Shown in pieces: positions 1 through 8,826 of a DNA stretch of 64,000 bases. Source of the stretch: JAPPHA01 sp963662705 (GTDB lineage Bacteria; Pseudomonadota; Alphaproteobacteria; Rhodobacterales; Rhodobacteraceae); the NCBI GenBank assembly GCA_963662705.2, contig OY759767.1, positions 1,488,001-1,552,000 of the forward strand, in the 5' to 3' direction. Positions within the stretch are counted from its first letter, which is position 1, and every line of letters starts with the position of its first letter. The notes under the pieces are model-generated. The model saw only the letters and a program-made list of their open reading frames with translations, made no database searches and was not told the DNA's origin. Position numbers and translations under genes: made by a program.

Positions 1-106
1 GCATCCTCGGTGAAATGTTGCGTGCAACACTTCAGCCAGAACTGGCGCGGCAAACCCCTGAAACCGTCGATCTCCCGGCATTCCTGAGCCATCCGGTCGA
101 TCACCA
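1..106 (-). CDS. possible 5' end of an unknown gene, cut by the window edge
   Basis: The minus strand is open from an ATG at 106 to the window edge. It gives about 35 residues rich in Cys, Arg and aromatic residues (for example a stretch reading DRMAQECREIDGF). I recognise no family. It lies divergent from the toxin-antitoxin pair that starts at 191. It could be a real N-terminus or a chance frame; the short length leaves this open. Confidence 0.25.
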
Positions 107-190
107 TCCGACAAACACCGGACCTCGTGCGAGTGAGAGTCGACAAACCTCCAATATGGTCATACATGTATGACAAACGAGGAGATTGCC

Positions 191-409
191 ATGCTGTCAC
201 TCCGCCTTCCCGCCGACATTGAATCCCGTCTCGAATTCCTGGCCAGGCAAACGGGCAGGACCAAAAGCTTTTACGCCCGCGAGGCCATCCTCGAGAAGAT
301 CGAGGACCTGGAGGACGCGTACCTGGGCGAGCAGGTCCTGGAACGCGTCCGGAAGGGCGAGGAGAAGGTCCTGACCGCGGAAGAGATGTGGCGTGACCTG
401 GACGATTGA
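191..409 (+). CDS. RelB-type ribbon-helix-helix antitoxin
   Basis: Small protein (72 aa) with an N-terminal ribbon-helix-helix pattern (MLSLRLPADIESRLEFLA) followed by an acidic, helical tail. This is the usual layout of an antitoxin that binds its own operator and wraps its toxin. An in-frame ATG at 170 exists, but the ATG at 191 is preceded by GGAG at 181-184, which is good spacing, so 191 is preferred. The 3' end overlaps the next gene by 17 nt, which indicates translational coupling in a two-gene toxin-antitoxin operon. The family call rests on size, fold pattern and the neighbour. Confidence 0.8.
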   Translation: MLSLRLPADIESRLEFLARQTGRTKSFYAREAILEKIEDLEDAYLGEQVLERVRKGEEKVLTAEEMWRDLDD

Positions 410-665
410 ATATGCCGGAAGCGTTCGCAAATCCGTCCGCAAACTGGACAAGCAGGTCCAGCGCCGCATCCGGGAATTCCTCGAACTGAGACTGGCGAAA
501 ACGGAAGATCCCCGGCAGTTCGGCGCCCCGCTGAGCGGGACGCGGAACCGCAATCTCTGGCGGTACCGTGTCGGCGACTACCGGATCATCGCCGAAATCA
601 GCGACAGGGATATTCGCATCCTGATTGTCCGGATTGCCCATCGCCGCGAGGCATACAGATCCTGA
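393..665 (+). CDS. RelE/ParE-family toxin
   Basis: 90-aa basic protein starting at GTG 393 inside the 3' end of the antitoxin gene. It has the RelE/ParE signature: an N-terminal strand (WTIEYAGSVRKSVRKLD), helices rich in Lys/Arg, then a core of PLSGTRNRNLWRYRVGDYRII and a C-terminal RIAHRREAY segment. RelE members cleave mRNA on the ribosome and ParE members poison gyrase; sequence alone does not separate them well. The typical length is kept and no frame damage is seen, so the pair looks intact. Regulation is presumably by the antitoxin binding upstream of position 191. Confidence 0.85.
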   Translation: MTWTIEYAGSVRKSVRKLDKQVQRRIREFLELRLAKTEDPRQFGAPLSGTRNRNLWRYRVGDYRIIAEISDRDIRILIVRIAHRREAYRS

Positions 666-705
666 AAATCAGCAGAGATGTCGTTTTCGGCCGCAATAGA
701 GCCTG

Positions 706-1279
706 TCACAGGTGACCAGCGTCCGGTTTTTTCAGCGTCACCGCGAATCCGCTCAAGCCCCCGTATCCGGGCCCGCCGCCCCAGTTGCCCATATTGCCGG
801 TATTTCCAGTGAACCTGTAAGTTTCACCGCCAGCTTTCTTTGTTTCGATTACGAGATTGTTCCCGACGATGCTTGACTTGAATTGTTCTCCCGCGAGCGC
901 CGCTATGAGCTGCTCGGCCATGGATGCATTTGCATCGCAATCTGCGGCCGCCTTTTCCGGCTCTACGTCACGACCAAGCCTGTAAATTTCCCGTGCATCT
1001 TCGAATTGTGCCTGCATCAGCTTCGAATTCCCCATGCCCAGGCAGGTGTTGCTGCGTGCCTTCCCGCCCGCACCCTCGAAGTCATCAAAGGCCGTTTCGA
1101 ATTGTCCGAGAGCATATTGTGAGTTCGCCTTGTTGTACCGGATATCCCTTCTGATTCGCCGCGAGAACTCAAGCTCACCAGACGCATTCTTCAAGGCTGC
1201 GTTGAAATCCTCGATCGCAGCCTCATGATTCCCTAGCCTGAATTCCCAGTGCGCCGTGAAAGGCGCGTCTTCCTTGCGG
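706..1279 (-). pseudogene. 3' part of a tetratricopeptide-repeat protein gene, interrupted by a group II intron
   Basis: Minus-strand frame of about 190 codons ending at 706. It shows at least two TPR-like units: WEFRLGNHEAAIEDFNAAL and then YALGQFETAFDDFEGA, with a further unit around LMQAQFEDAREIYRLG. A glycine-rich C-terminus follows (GNMGNWGGGPGYGGLSG). TPR repeats mediate protein-protein contacts, so the partner is unknown. The coding pattern stops at 1279/1280, where the 5' end of a plus-strand group II intron begins. Beyond the intron only about 30 nt remain before the transposase gene. The 5' part of the gene is therefore missing here, and no start codon belongs to this fragment. An ATG further upstream on this strand lies inside intron sequence and should not be used. 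Confidence 0.7.
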
Positions 1280-2135
1280 GTGCGAACCCCGCCCAACAAT
1301 TGTCGCTTTCGGTTGGTAGCAGCCGGAGCGGGACATGGAGGCAACGACATGGACTGAAGCACTCCGGTGTCAAAGGACTGCGCTGAGCAGTTCAGCGAGC
1401 AGGCAGGCCGAAACGCGAAGTGAACGCCGCGCAGGCCTCGAAACGGGCGTCGCGGGAGCCGACCCTCCTGGGATATGGGGAAGGCCGATGGCGGTTCGGG
1501 AAGCAGGCGACAGACGCACCGGGCCGTTCCCGCCGGGGTAATGGCGTCGGCATGTCTGCAAGATGGAAGACGATGCAACACGGGAAGCCCTGTCGGTGGC
1601 GTGCACGCGCCAACCGGAAATCCGCGAGGACCAGTCCGGGCCGGCAGGGTGGCGGAGAGGCCCGTAGTACTGGAGACGCCGGGTAATGCCGGTCGAGGGA
1701 AGGGGCCTCAGGTGTGGAGGGACGCGGAAAGGATGAACGCCTGCGGGAGTGGCTCAGCCTATAACCCCGCCTTGAGGGCAGAGACTTCGGAACGCGTCAC
1801 ATGCGGAAGCGAAGGGGTCGAACCCGAACGGTTCGACGCCGCCGGGGCGTGAACAGGCCCGGCGGCACACCGGAAACGACGCGGGAGGCAGGATGGCTGT
1901 CGTGCAGCGGCCTCGGGCTACCGGACCAACCGGTTCCTCCCTCCCACGACCCGTACTGATGGTCCGTGTGCGAGGTGCATGTTCCCACTGGAGAGCCCGG
2001 TGCGGGAAATCCGCACGCCGGGTTCGGAGAGCGGGGGACTGGAAACGCGGCCATGGGAGCCGGACTGAGGCCCGAAGCGAAAGCGACGGAGAAGCCACCG
2101 GACCCTAAAGCTGGCGCGCCAGCCCCCGACTCTAC
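1280..2135 (+). mobile_element. ORF-less group II intron (ribozyme without maturase gene)
   Basis: The 5' end GTGCGA at 1280 is followed by a domain I-like region containing the familiar GGTTGGTAGCAGCC element and later a GGGTAATGCCGGTCGAGGGAAG block (1683-1704). Both are typical of bacterial group II introns. Domain V is unmistakable at 1993-2025: an 8-bp lower stem starting GAGCCCGG, a 2-nt CG bulge on the 3' side, a 5-bp upper stem and a GAAAT loop, with the catalytic AGC triad. The 3' end is placed at 2135 (TCTAC) because GGAG-C-GGGGG at 2026-2036 can pair with CCCCCG-A-CTC at 2123-2133, leaving a bulged A as branch point. That makes domain VI unusually long, so this end is less certain. 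No reverse transcriptase or maturase frame fits inside; splicing would need a maturase supplied in trans. Confidence 0.85.
1993..2025 (+). ncRNA. group II intron domain V hairpin
   Basis: 33-nt catalytic hairpin: lower stem GAGCCCGG with CCGGGTTC (one G-T wobble), a two-base CG bulge, upper stem TGCGG with CCGCA, and terminal loop GAAAT. The AGC at positions 2-4 of the hairpin is the conserved catalytic triad. It is the most conserved part of the intron and fixes its strand as plus. Confidence 0.9.
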
Positions 2136-2166
2136 CGCCTGGGGGAGGTATGACGGATGACGGGTT

Positions 2167-3918
2167 TCACGGTCCGAATTCCAATTTCAGGGCTCGCCCT
2201 TCGAGCCACGGCACGATGGTCTCGGTGTCGGCGAAGCCGGCGTTGATCATCATCGGGTTGTTCGCCCGCCGTCCGAAGCGGACGCGGACGGCGTGCTCGG
2301 AGATGGTGACGGTGGCGGTGGCATCGATGAAGCTGCGGAACAGGGTCCGTGCCCGCGCGCTCTTCTGTCCGTTTCCGATCCTGTTTGCCAGCAGCCTGTA
2401 GAGCCCGCTCGCCATGATGGTGAGCTGGAGGTCGGTGTTGATGCGCATGGGCACGGCAGCGGAGAGCGCATCCATGTGGAAGAAGTCGATGGTCTCGGCG
2501 ATCTGGTTCTCGATGACCATGCGCCGCGCATAGCGGTCGACGAGGTCGGCTGGCCGCGCCTGCATCTGGTTGGTCACGAGCAGGACCGGGTCGTCGTGGC
2601 CGAGCCCGGTGATGGCGATCTGGCGGATCTCGCCGGGATACTGCGGCAGGTGGATGGTCTCGTCGATGATCCGCGGCGTGCGGTAGCGGCGGCCGATGTT
2701 GGCGAGGCGGATGCGGCGCCAGTCGGCCTCGGGACGCGCGCGGAGCGCGGCCATGATTTTCTTCGAGCGCCGGCGCAGGGTGAGGAAGGCAATGCCCTGC
2801 CTGTCGATCTCGGCCAGGTTCGCCCGGGTGGTGAGGCGGCTGTCGAAGACCAGCTCGCCTGGCAGGCCGCCGGTCTCCTCAAGGTAGTCCGCGACGAAAT
2901 GGAGGATGGCGTCGTTCTGGCGGTCCTTGCGGACGGTGGCGTCGGAATAGCAGAACACGCGGGCCTCGGCATCGCGGGCGAGGAAGGCGAGAACCCCGTT
3001 CTGACGGCGCGAACGCTTGGAGACATAGTGCTTCTCGATCAGCGCCTGGTCGCCATGGTAGGGAATGGTGTGGAAATCGAGGTCGAAGGAGGCGCCGGGA
3101 TACAGGCCCTGGTCGCGGATGGCATGGTTCCACGCCCGCATCAGCCCGGGAAGCCGGCGCGGGTCGACCCGTGTGCTGTACTCGGTGAGGGTCGAACGCT
3201 TGGGCATGGCATTGAGGCCGGCGAAGAGCGCCAGGCCGGGATCGAAGACCTCGGCCATGGCCTGCGCGGGGCGACCGATGCCCCAGAGCTTGAGAGCAAG
3301 CAGCGCACGCCAGGCGGCGGACGCGGGGATCATGGCGCTCCCCGGCATGGCCGCCTCCTCAAGCAGGCGATCGAGATCGAGGGCCACCAGCATCGGGGCG
3401 AAGACGAACAGCCCGCCGAAGCGGGTGCGGAAGGCGCCATCCTCGATGCGGAAGGCACGATGATCGGCGACCGGCGCGATGTCCGGGCCGACGATGTCCG
3501 CCAGGACCGCCGCCGAGCGCCGGGGCAGCCGCGCCAGTCCGGCCTCGCGGATCACCTTGGCCACGGTCGACAGGCTGGCGGGACAGCCCTCGGCGCCGAG
3601 GACATCGACAATCTGGTGGATGGACATCTTCTGCTCCCGGCGCAGGGCCAGGATGCGGTGGTTGCGGCGCCCGCGTGTGACCGCGATCCCCGGTGCCGGC
3701 GCCTCCTTCGGCTTCTGGGGCGGCTGGAAGAAGGCCCAGCCGGGATCGGCACGGAAGGCGGAGCAGAGGTTGCGGAAGGACCCGACGCTGTAGCCGAAAG
3801 CTTCAGCTGCGGCCTTGCAGTCCATTCCGTCGACATAGCGGGCCCTGAGGGCCTCGTATCGTCTCTGTGCCGGGTTCTGGGGCTTGAGGAAAGTGTCCCT
3901 GATGCTCATAACCTTCAT
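2167..3918 (-). mobile_element. DDE transposase (IS4/IS1634-like superfamily)
   Basis: 583-aa intact frame. Helix-turn-helix-like segments occupy the N-terminal quarter (around 27-55 and 95-130). The catalytic core has candidate acidic residues in ASFDLDFHTIPYHGD (about 290) and ELVFDSRLTT (about 362), and an IS4-superfamily Y-2-R-3-E signature in YARRMVIENQIAE (about 462), where the usual following Lys is absent. Transposases of this group move the element by cut-and-paste using terminal inverted repeats. I could not see matching inverted repeats in the flanks (2136-2166 and 3919-3990), so the element limits are undefined. It sits directly after the group II intron, and both lie in the path of the TPR gene. 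A long overlapping frame on the plus strand (2293-3930) is an antisense shadow. Confidence 0.85.
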
Positions 3919-4334
3919 TTCTGCACATAATACACATTGTCACCATATCATCATGGATATTCCCTGTCAACCGCTTGATCCGGTGTTGATGTCAAGGGAA
4001 CGTGGCTGACGGGTGGTTGGGCGCAAGATCCAGTTGTTTTCAGGCACGAGCGCCACCTGCGGACGTGCATCATGGGGACGACCTGCGTGAGATTTCCATC
4101 GCCGCCATGGCGGGCGGCATGCGAGGTTTCCATTATGATCTTACGATTATGACTACTACTGCGAACTGTTTATGTGACTTATTGCCAGCAAAAAGCCAAT
4201 GAGAGCCGGGGAGAATCCAGAAAATGTGACCGTCGCGCGTCATGCCTCTCCCCAGGCATGGGAATTCAGGCTAGGGAACCCGAAAATACGCTTAGCGTAG
4301 GATTTCACCCCCTTCCGCAAACGACTCCATTGTG
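3919..4334. other. 416-bp gap with no recognised gene
   Basis: Contains the probable right flank of the transposase element and the 3' flank of the IclR gene. Frames on either strand are short (66 codons or fewer) and resemble nothing I know. A short inverted pair (CTCCCCAGGCATGGG, near 4248-4262) could form a small hairpin but has no T-tract. Confidence 0.4.
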
Positions 4335-5096
4335 TCAGAGGTCCAGGGCGGCCCTCAAGGCCAATGATCCCTCGCGGATTTCACCGACGTTGGCGATCGC
4401 TGTTTCAATGGACAGGCGCTGCTTGGGGCCGTGAAAAGCGAGTGACGCGACATACCGCCCCTGGTCATCCGTAACCGATACAGCGATCGCGTTCATGTCC
4501 TCGATGAATTCTTCTTCATCTAGAGCGTAACCTCTCAAGGCAACGCGCTCGGTGTCTTCGATCAGCGCGTCGTGATCCGCGTGCGTGTTTGGAGTAAACC
4601 TCTTCAGGTCGAGCGTGCGTATAAATGACTTCCGCCGTTTGAGGGGAATACTGGAGAGGAATGCCTTTCCGCTTGCCGTACAATGAAACGGCACCTCGGT
4701 GCCTACCGGGAGTTGAATGCGCACCGGCCAGTCGGTCTCGACCCGGTCCATGTAGTGCATGCCGGATTCCCCAGGTACGACGAAATTGACGGTTTCGCCC
4801 ACTTTCGCCGCGATTCTTTCCAGGATTTGCCGTCGGGCCATGTGAGACAGCGAAACGCTCAGAATTCCGGTGCCGATACTTCGCAGTCTCCTGCCGGGAC
4901 GCAGCCGCTTGCCGCCAGCTTCGCGTGCGAGAATACCCTCCTGAACCAGCGTATTGCAGAGGCGGTGAAGGGTCTGCCTGGGCAGCCCGAGGCTTCGGTT
5001 CAACTCGGCTGGCGTCACCGGACCGGATGCTCTGGACAGCGCCTCGATGATCAAGAGATTTCTCATCCCTGTCGGGATTCGTCGTTCGTCCGGCAT
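4335..5096 (-). CDS. IclR-family transcriptional regulator
   Basis: 253 aa. The N-terminal winged helix-turn-helix spans about 10-65 (LLIIEALSRASGPVTPAELNRSLGLPRQTLHRL) and the C-terminal IclR effector domain about 80-250 (VPFHCTASGKAFLSS and a GYALDEEEFIEDMNAIAV motif). IclR proteins sense small organic acids and regulate neighbouring catabolic operons. A longer in-frame start at 5159 is possible, but ATG 5096 has GGAGG six bases upstream and begins right at the domain. It is divergent from the GMC oxidoreductase gene, with about 110 bp between the starts. This suggests control of that gene and the linked TerC and TRAP genes. Confidence 0.9.
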   Translation of the reverse strand: MPDERRIPTGMRNLLIIEALSRASGPVTPAELNRSLGLPRQTLHRLCNTLVQEGILAREAGGKRLRPGRRLRSIGTGILSVSLSHMARRQILERIAAKVGETVNFVVPGESGMHYMDRVETDWPVRIQLPVGTEVPFHCTASGKAFLSSIPLKRRKSFIRTLDLKRFTPNTHADHDALIEDTERVALRGYALDEEEFIEDMNAIAVSVTDDQGRYVASLAFHGPKQRLSIETAIANVGEIREGSLALRAALDL

Positions 5097-5154
5097 TTCG
5101 GCCTCCGGGAGCTCTCCAATTACATGTCTTGTCGTTCGTCGGAGTATGGTATAT

Positions 5155-5203
5155 GGCACAAAATAACTAAAATTGGGACAAAAAATCTCATTTTAGGCAA
5201 AAT
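5155..5203. promoter_or_regulatory. three phased direct repeats in the iclR/GMC intergenic region
   Basis: GGCACAAAA at 5155, GGGACAAAA at 5175 and a degenerate AGGCAAAAT at 5195 lie exactly 20 bp apart, the last one abutting the GMC start codon. Evenly spaced repeats in a divergent promoter can be a multimeric operator. Assignment to the neighbouring IclR protein is inference. Confidence 0.35.
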
Positions 5204-5206
5204 CGA

Positions 5207-6823
5207 ATGGAATTTGATTTCGTCATCGTTGGTGCGGGTTCAGCTGGTTGCGTCCTGGCAAACCGGTTGTCTGCCGATTCCCGGTACAGGGTCGCACTCG
5301 TGGAAGCGGGCGGATCTGATCGCAATCCCTGGATCCACATTCCCATAGGGTACTTCAAGACCATGGGAAATCCTTCGACAGACTGGTGTTTCCAGACCTC
5401 TCCAGATCCCGGGTTGAATGGGCGATCGATTCCTTGGCCACGCGGAAAGGTCCTGGGCGGGTCAAGTTCGATCAACGGGCTGCTCTACGTCCGTGGTCAG
5501 TGCCAGGATTATGACAATTGGCGGCAATTCGGCAACCGTGGATGGTCCTGGGACGACGTCTTGCCGTATTTCAAGCGGTCCGAGACCTGGACCGGAAACT
5601 CTGTCGACTGCCCCGACAGAGGCACGGATGGCCCGTTGATCGTGTCTCCGATGCGACTCAGGCTTCAGGTTGTCGACCTGTGGATGGAGGCGGCGACCAA
5701 CGCGGGGTACCGAAAGAACCCTGATTACAATTCGTTGGATCAGGAAGGCGTCGGTTTCTTTCAGCAAACCGCCTCGCGGGGGCGGCGATGCAGCACCGCG
5801 GTCGCATATCTCAAGCCGGCGCGGAAACGTCCGAACCTCACCATCTTCACACATACCCGGACGCTTCGGCTCAAGCTTCATGAAGGACGCGTGGTCGGGG
5901 TCGCCGCAAGACGTAAGGGCAGCAGCGAGGAAATCGAACTTCGTGCAAGACGTGAAGTCGTTCTTTCGGCAGGATCGATCGGGTCCCCGCAGATCCTGAT
6001 GCTGTCGGGGATCGGAGACGGTGCAGAACTCGCTGAACACGGAATATCAGTCCATACCGAGCTCGCCGGAGTGGGAAAGAACCTCCAGGATCACTTGCAG
6101 GCCCGGCCGGTTTACCGAACGAACTTGCCGACGATCAACACCGAAATCGACAACCCGGTCAAACAGGCCCTGATCGGCATGCGTTACGTACTGACCCGCC
6201 GGGGGCCAATGACGATGGCGGCCAGTCTCGGTACCGGGTTCCTGAAGACTCGACCCGAACTGGAGACGCCTGACATACAGTTTCACGTACAGCCCTTCAG
6301 TGCAGATTCTCCGGGTCAGATGGTTCACCCGTTTTCGGCCTTTACGGCATCCGTGCTGCAGCTTCGGCCGGAAAGCACAGGCAGAATCTGTCTCCGGTCC
6401 GCGAACCCCGAGGATTCACCCGCAATTCACCCGAATTACCTTGCCACCGAAACCGATCAAAGGATCATCGTCGAGGGAATTCGCATCGCCCGCCGTATCG
6501 CGCGCCACGAGCCCCTGAAGTCTCACATAACTGAAGAATATTCGCCCGGTTCCGAAATCGGTGACGACGATGACGCCGGGTTGCTGGACTGGGCACGCGA
6601 AACCGCGACAACGATTTATCACCCGACCGGAACCTGTAAGATGGGTCCGGATGGTGACGCGATGGCGGTCGTTGACGAGCGCCTCAGGGTACACGGAGTT
6701 AGAGGGTTGCGCGTCGCTGACGCGTCGATCATGCCAAGAATTGTTTCAGGAAACACGAACGCGCCGGCGATCATGATCGGCGAAAAAGCATCCGACCTGA
6801 TTCTTGAGGACATGCGGGGATGA
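5207..6823 (+). CDS. GMC-family FAD-dependent oxidoreductase (choline dehydrogenase-like)
   Basis: 538 aa, full length for the family. N-terminal Rossmann motif VIVGAGSAGCVLANRL with the distal acidic residue in VALVEAGG. GMC signature 1 is near residue 80 (PRGKVLGGSSSINGLLYVRG), signature 2 near 265 (VLSAGSIGSPQILMLSGIG), and the active-site pair is His about 472 (YHPTGTCKMG) and Asn about 516 (SGNTNAP). Such enzymes oxidise alcohols with FAD; the substrate is unknown and choline should not be assumed. ATG 5207 fits the family N-terminus but has no clear ribosome-binding site. It overlaps the TerC-like gene by 4 nt. A TRAP importer follows, so oxidation of an imported hydroxy acid or alcohol is plausible. 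Confidence 0.9.
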   Translation: MEFDFVIVGAGSAGCVLANRLSADSRYRVALVEAGGSDRNPWIHIPIGYFKTMGNPSTDWCFQTSPDPGLNGRSIPWPRGKVLGGSSSINGLLYVRGQCQDYDNWRQFGNRGWSWDDVLPYFKRSETWTGNSVDCPDRGTDGPLIVSPMRLRLQVVDLWMEAATNAGYRKNPDYNSLDQEGVGFFQQTASRGRRCSTAVAYLKPARKRPNLTIFTHTRTLRLKLHEGRVVGVAARRKGSSEEIELRARREVVLSAGSIGSPQILMLSGIGDGAELAEHGISVHTELAGVGKNLQDHLQARPVYRTNLPTINTEIDNPVKQALIGMRYVLTRRGPMTMAASLGTGFLKTRPELETPDIQFHVQPFSADSPGQMVHPFSAFTASVLQLRPESTGRICLRSANPEDSPAIHPNYLATETDQRIIVEGIRIARRIARHEPLKSHITEEYSPGSEIGDDDDAGLLDWARETATTIYHPTGTCKMGPDGDAMAVVDERLRVHGVRGLRVADASIMPRIVSGNTNAPAIMIGEKASDLILEDMRG

Positions 6824-7446
6824 CGGAAACGGCGCTCGATATTCTGCAGATCGTGTTCGCGGACATCATCCTTTCCGGTGACAACGCCCTTGTCATCGGA
6901 ATGGCTGCCGCCGGCCTGTCTCCGGATTTGCGCAGACGTGCGATTGCCTTCGGCATGGCGCTCGCGGCGGGATTGAGAATCCTGTTCGCTGCCTTGGCGA
7001 CGATCCTGCTGCAGATACCCGGTATCCTGTTCTTTGGAGGGCTGCTTCTCGCCGTCGTGTGCTGGAGATTCTACCGGGATCTCAAAGCCCACGGCAGGAA
7101 AGCTGAACTGGGCGCACACAACTTCGATGCGACCGAGGGTGGCGAAAACAGGAACCTGTGGGGCGCACTGATCACGATCACATTCGCCGACGTATCCATG
7201 TCGATCGACAATGTTGTCGCAGTTGCCGCCATCGCCCGGGAAAACACCGCTCTCCTGGTCTTCGGACTGGCGCTTGCGATCCTGTTCATGGCGGTATTCG
7301 CAACGCTCATCATGCGGATTCTGGCCCGATACCGATGGTTGTCGTGGCTTGGACTCCTGTTTCTCATCTATTTGACTGTCATGATGCTCTATGACGGCTG
7401 GCCGGAAATGGCCGGACTCTTGGCAGGGTTATGGAGCACGACATGA
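6820..7446 (+). CDS. TerC-family integral membrane protein
   Basis: 208 aa with about six hydrophobic segments. Two related acidic motifs are present, FADIILSGDNALVIGMA near the N-terminus and FADVSMSIDNVVAVAA in the second half, the hallmark of TerC/YjbE-type proteins. Family members are implicated in metal (often manganese) export or metalation of secreted proteins; the role here is not evident. ATG overlaps the GMC stop codon (ATGA), so the two are translationally coupled. It is not an obvious partner for GMC or TRAP functions, and the coupling itself is the notable feature. Confidence 0.85.
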   Translation: MTETALDILQIVFADIILSGDNALVIGMAAAGLSPDLRRRAIAFGMALAAGLRILFAALATILLQIPGILFFGGLLLAVVCWRFYRDLKAHGRKAELGAHNFDATEGGENRNLWGALITITFADVSMSIDNVVAVAAIARENTALLVFGLALAILFMAVFATLIMRILARYRWLSWLGLLFLIYLTVMMLYDGWPEMAGLLAGLWSTT

Positions 7447-7599
7447 ACCGACTGGCGGGATACCCTGTGCCTGATCGCCACGACAGGCCGGGGAATGGAT
7501 GGTTTCCTTCCGAACCGTCCCGCCTGGCTCTGCCCCGGTGCCTTCAGGGGTGGATGCATTCGCAACGGAATGAAGGCGTCAATCCAATCGGAGGATATC

Positions 7600-8706
7600 A
7601 TGTATCATCGCAACAAAATCGTCGCTCGGACGCTCGGGGCGCTCGCCGGCGTCACGCTGCTGGCTTCGGCGGTGGCTGCCGAAGTTACGATCAGGGTACA
7701 ATCAGTGATTCCGGCCACGGCCGACGAGGTCGTCATGCTGAAGGAATTTGCTGCTGACGTAGCGGCTTTGACCAACGGCGAAGTGAACTTCGAGGTGCTG
7801 CCTGCCGGGGCAGTTGTCGGTGTCGCCGAAACCCTCGATGCAGTCGACTCGGGCCTGATCGAAGGCGGGTTCGCCTGGACGCACTACTGGTCAGGAAAAC
7901 ACCCGGCAGCCATGCTGTTCGGTTCACCTGTCGCCGGAGCAGGCGTGGGAATCGACAACATCGCATTCCTGAGCTGGTTCCAGTACGGGGGCGGCCGTGA
8001 ACTCTATGATCGCCTTTGGGATGAAATGGGCGTGAACGTGAAAGGCTTCATGTTGCAGCCGGTCGGTCCCGAAGCGCTCGGATGGTTCAAGGAGCCGATC
8101 GCGTCCATGGACGATTTCCGCAAGTACCGTTTCCGCACGCCTCCCGGGATTCCTGGCCAGACGTACAAGGACATCGGTGTCGCATCGGTCGCAATGGGCG
8201 GCGGAGACATCCTGCCTGCCCTCGAAAAGGGGACCATTGATGCCGCGGAATGGTGCTGTCCGAAACCTGACTCGGTCTTCGGGTTCCAGAAGGTGCTGAA
8301 GCACTATTACCTGCAGGGACTCCATCAGGTCGTCGTCAATGCCGACGTGTACATCAATGGCGACGTTTATGATTCGCTGACGGATCACCAGAAGAAGGCA
8401 ATCGAAGTGGCAGCGAACGCGTCACTGTCGAAGGCCATGTCCTACCGGATCTACGAAAACGGCAAGGCGCTGAAGGATCTCACCGAAAACCACGGTGTCA
8501 TTCTTCATGACACGCCCGCTGACTACTTCCCGGCATACATGAATGCCGCGAAAGCAAGTCTCGAGAAGAACGCGGCCGATAACGCCTTCTTTGCCGAAGT
8601 CTGGCAAAGCCAGAAGGATTTTGCTGAAATAGCGGTGCCATTCTGGGCCGGCGCGCAGGCATCGAATGCGAGCCTCGGAAAGGCATTTGCCGACAGCGTG
8701 AAATAG
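7600..8706 (+). CDS. dctP: TRAP transporter solute-binding protein (DctP family, TakP-like)
   Basis: 368 aa with a cleavable signal peptide of about 27 residues (hydrophobic core LGALAGVTLLASAVAA). The mature part has typical DctP features: an Arg-containing specificity region (FRTPPGIPGQTYKDIGV) and GGGDILPALEKGTIDAAEW. The TakP-like subgroup binds keto or other carboxylates; the ligand is not determined. ATG 7600 is chosen over longer frames because GGAGGA precedes it and the signal peptide starts there. It is the first gene of a dctP-dctQM unit downstream of terC. A strong hairpin follows it. Confidence 0.9.
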   Translation: MYHRNKIVARTLGALAGVTLLASAVAAEVTIRVQSVIPATADEVVMLKEFAADVAALTNGEVNFEVLPAGAVVGVAETLDAVDSGLIEGGFAWTHYWSGKHPAAMLFGSPVAGAGVGIDNIAFLSWFQYGGGRELYDRLWDEMGVNVKGFMLQPVGPEALGWFKEPIASMDDFRKYRFRTPPGIPGQTYKDIGVASVAMGGGDILPALEKGTIDAAEWCCPKPDSVFGFQKVLKHYYLQGLHQVVVNADVYINGDVYDSLTDHQKKAIEVAANASLSKAMSYRIYENGKALKDLTENHGVILHDTPADYFPAYMNAAKASLEKNAADNAFFAEVWQSQKDFAEIAVPFWAGAQASNASLGKAFADSVK

Positions 8707-8719
8707 TGCTGTTCCAGGA

Positions 8720-8748
8720 CCGGCCGCGGGTGGCGCACCCGTGGCCGG
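8720..8748 (+). terminator. 13-bp GC-rich hairpin between dctP and dctQM
   Basis: Perfect stem (one G-T pair) of CCGGCCGCGGGTG with CACCCGTGGCCGG around a 3-nt GCG loop. There is no T-run after it, so it is more likely an mRNA-stabilising or partial-readthrough hairpin than a full terminator. Such structures often keep binding-protein transcript levels above those of membrane subunits. Confidence 0.65.
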
Positions 8749-8826
8749 CCCAATATCATGCAGGCGTGCGTCGCCGTGACGAATGGCGTGCGTATGCCTG
8801 CACACCGCCGCGAAGAAAATGATCCG

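Noticed and set aside
1475..1852. 125-codon plus frame inside the intron as a possible maturase
   Set aside because: No reverse transcriptase motif such as YADD or maturase X domain is present. The sequence is explained by ribozyme structure.
2293..3930. 545-codon plus-strand open frame
   Set aside because: It lies fully antisense to the transposase gene, has low-complexity Gly/Asp/Glu/Arg composition, and shows no domain, whereas the minus frame has transposase motifs.
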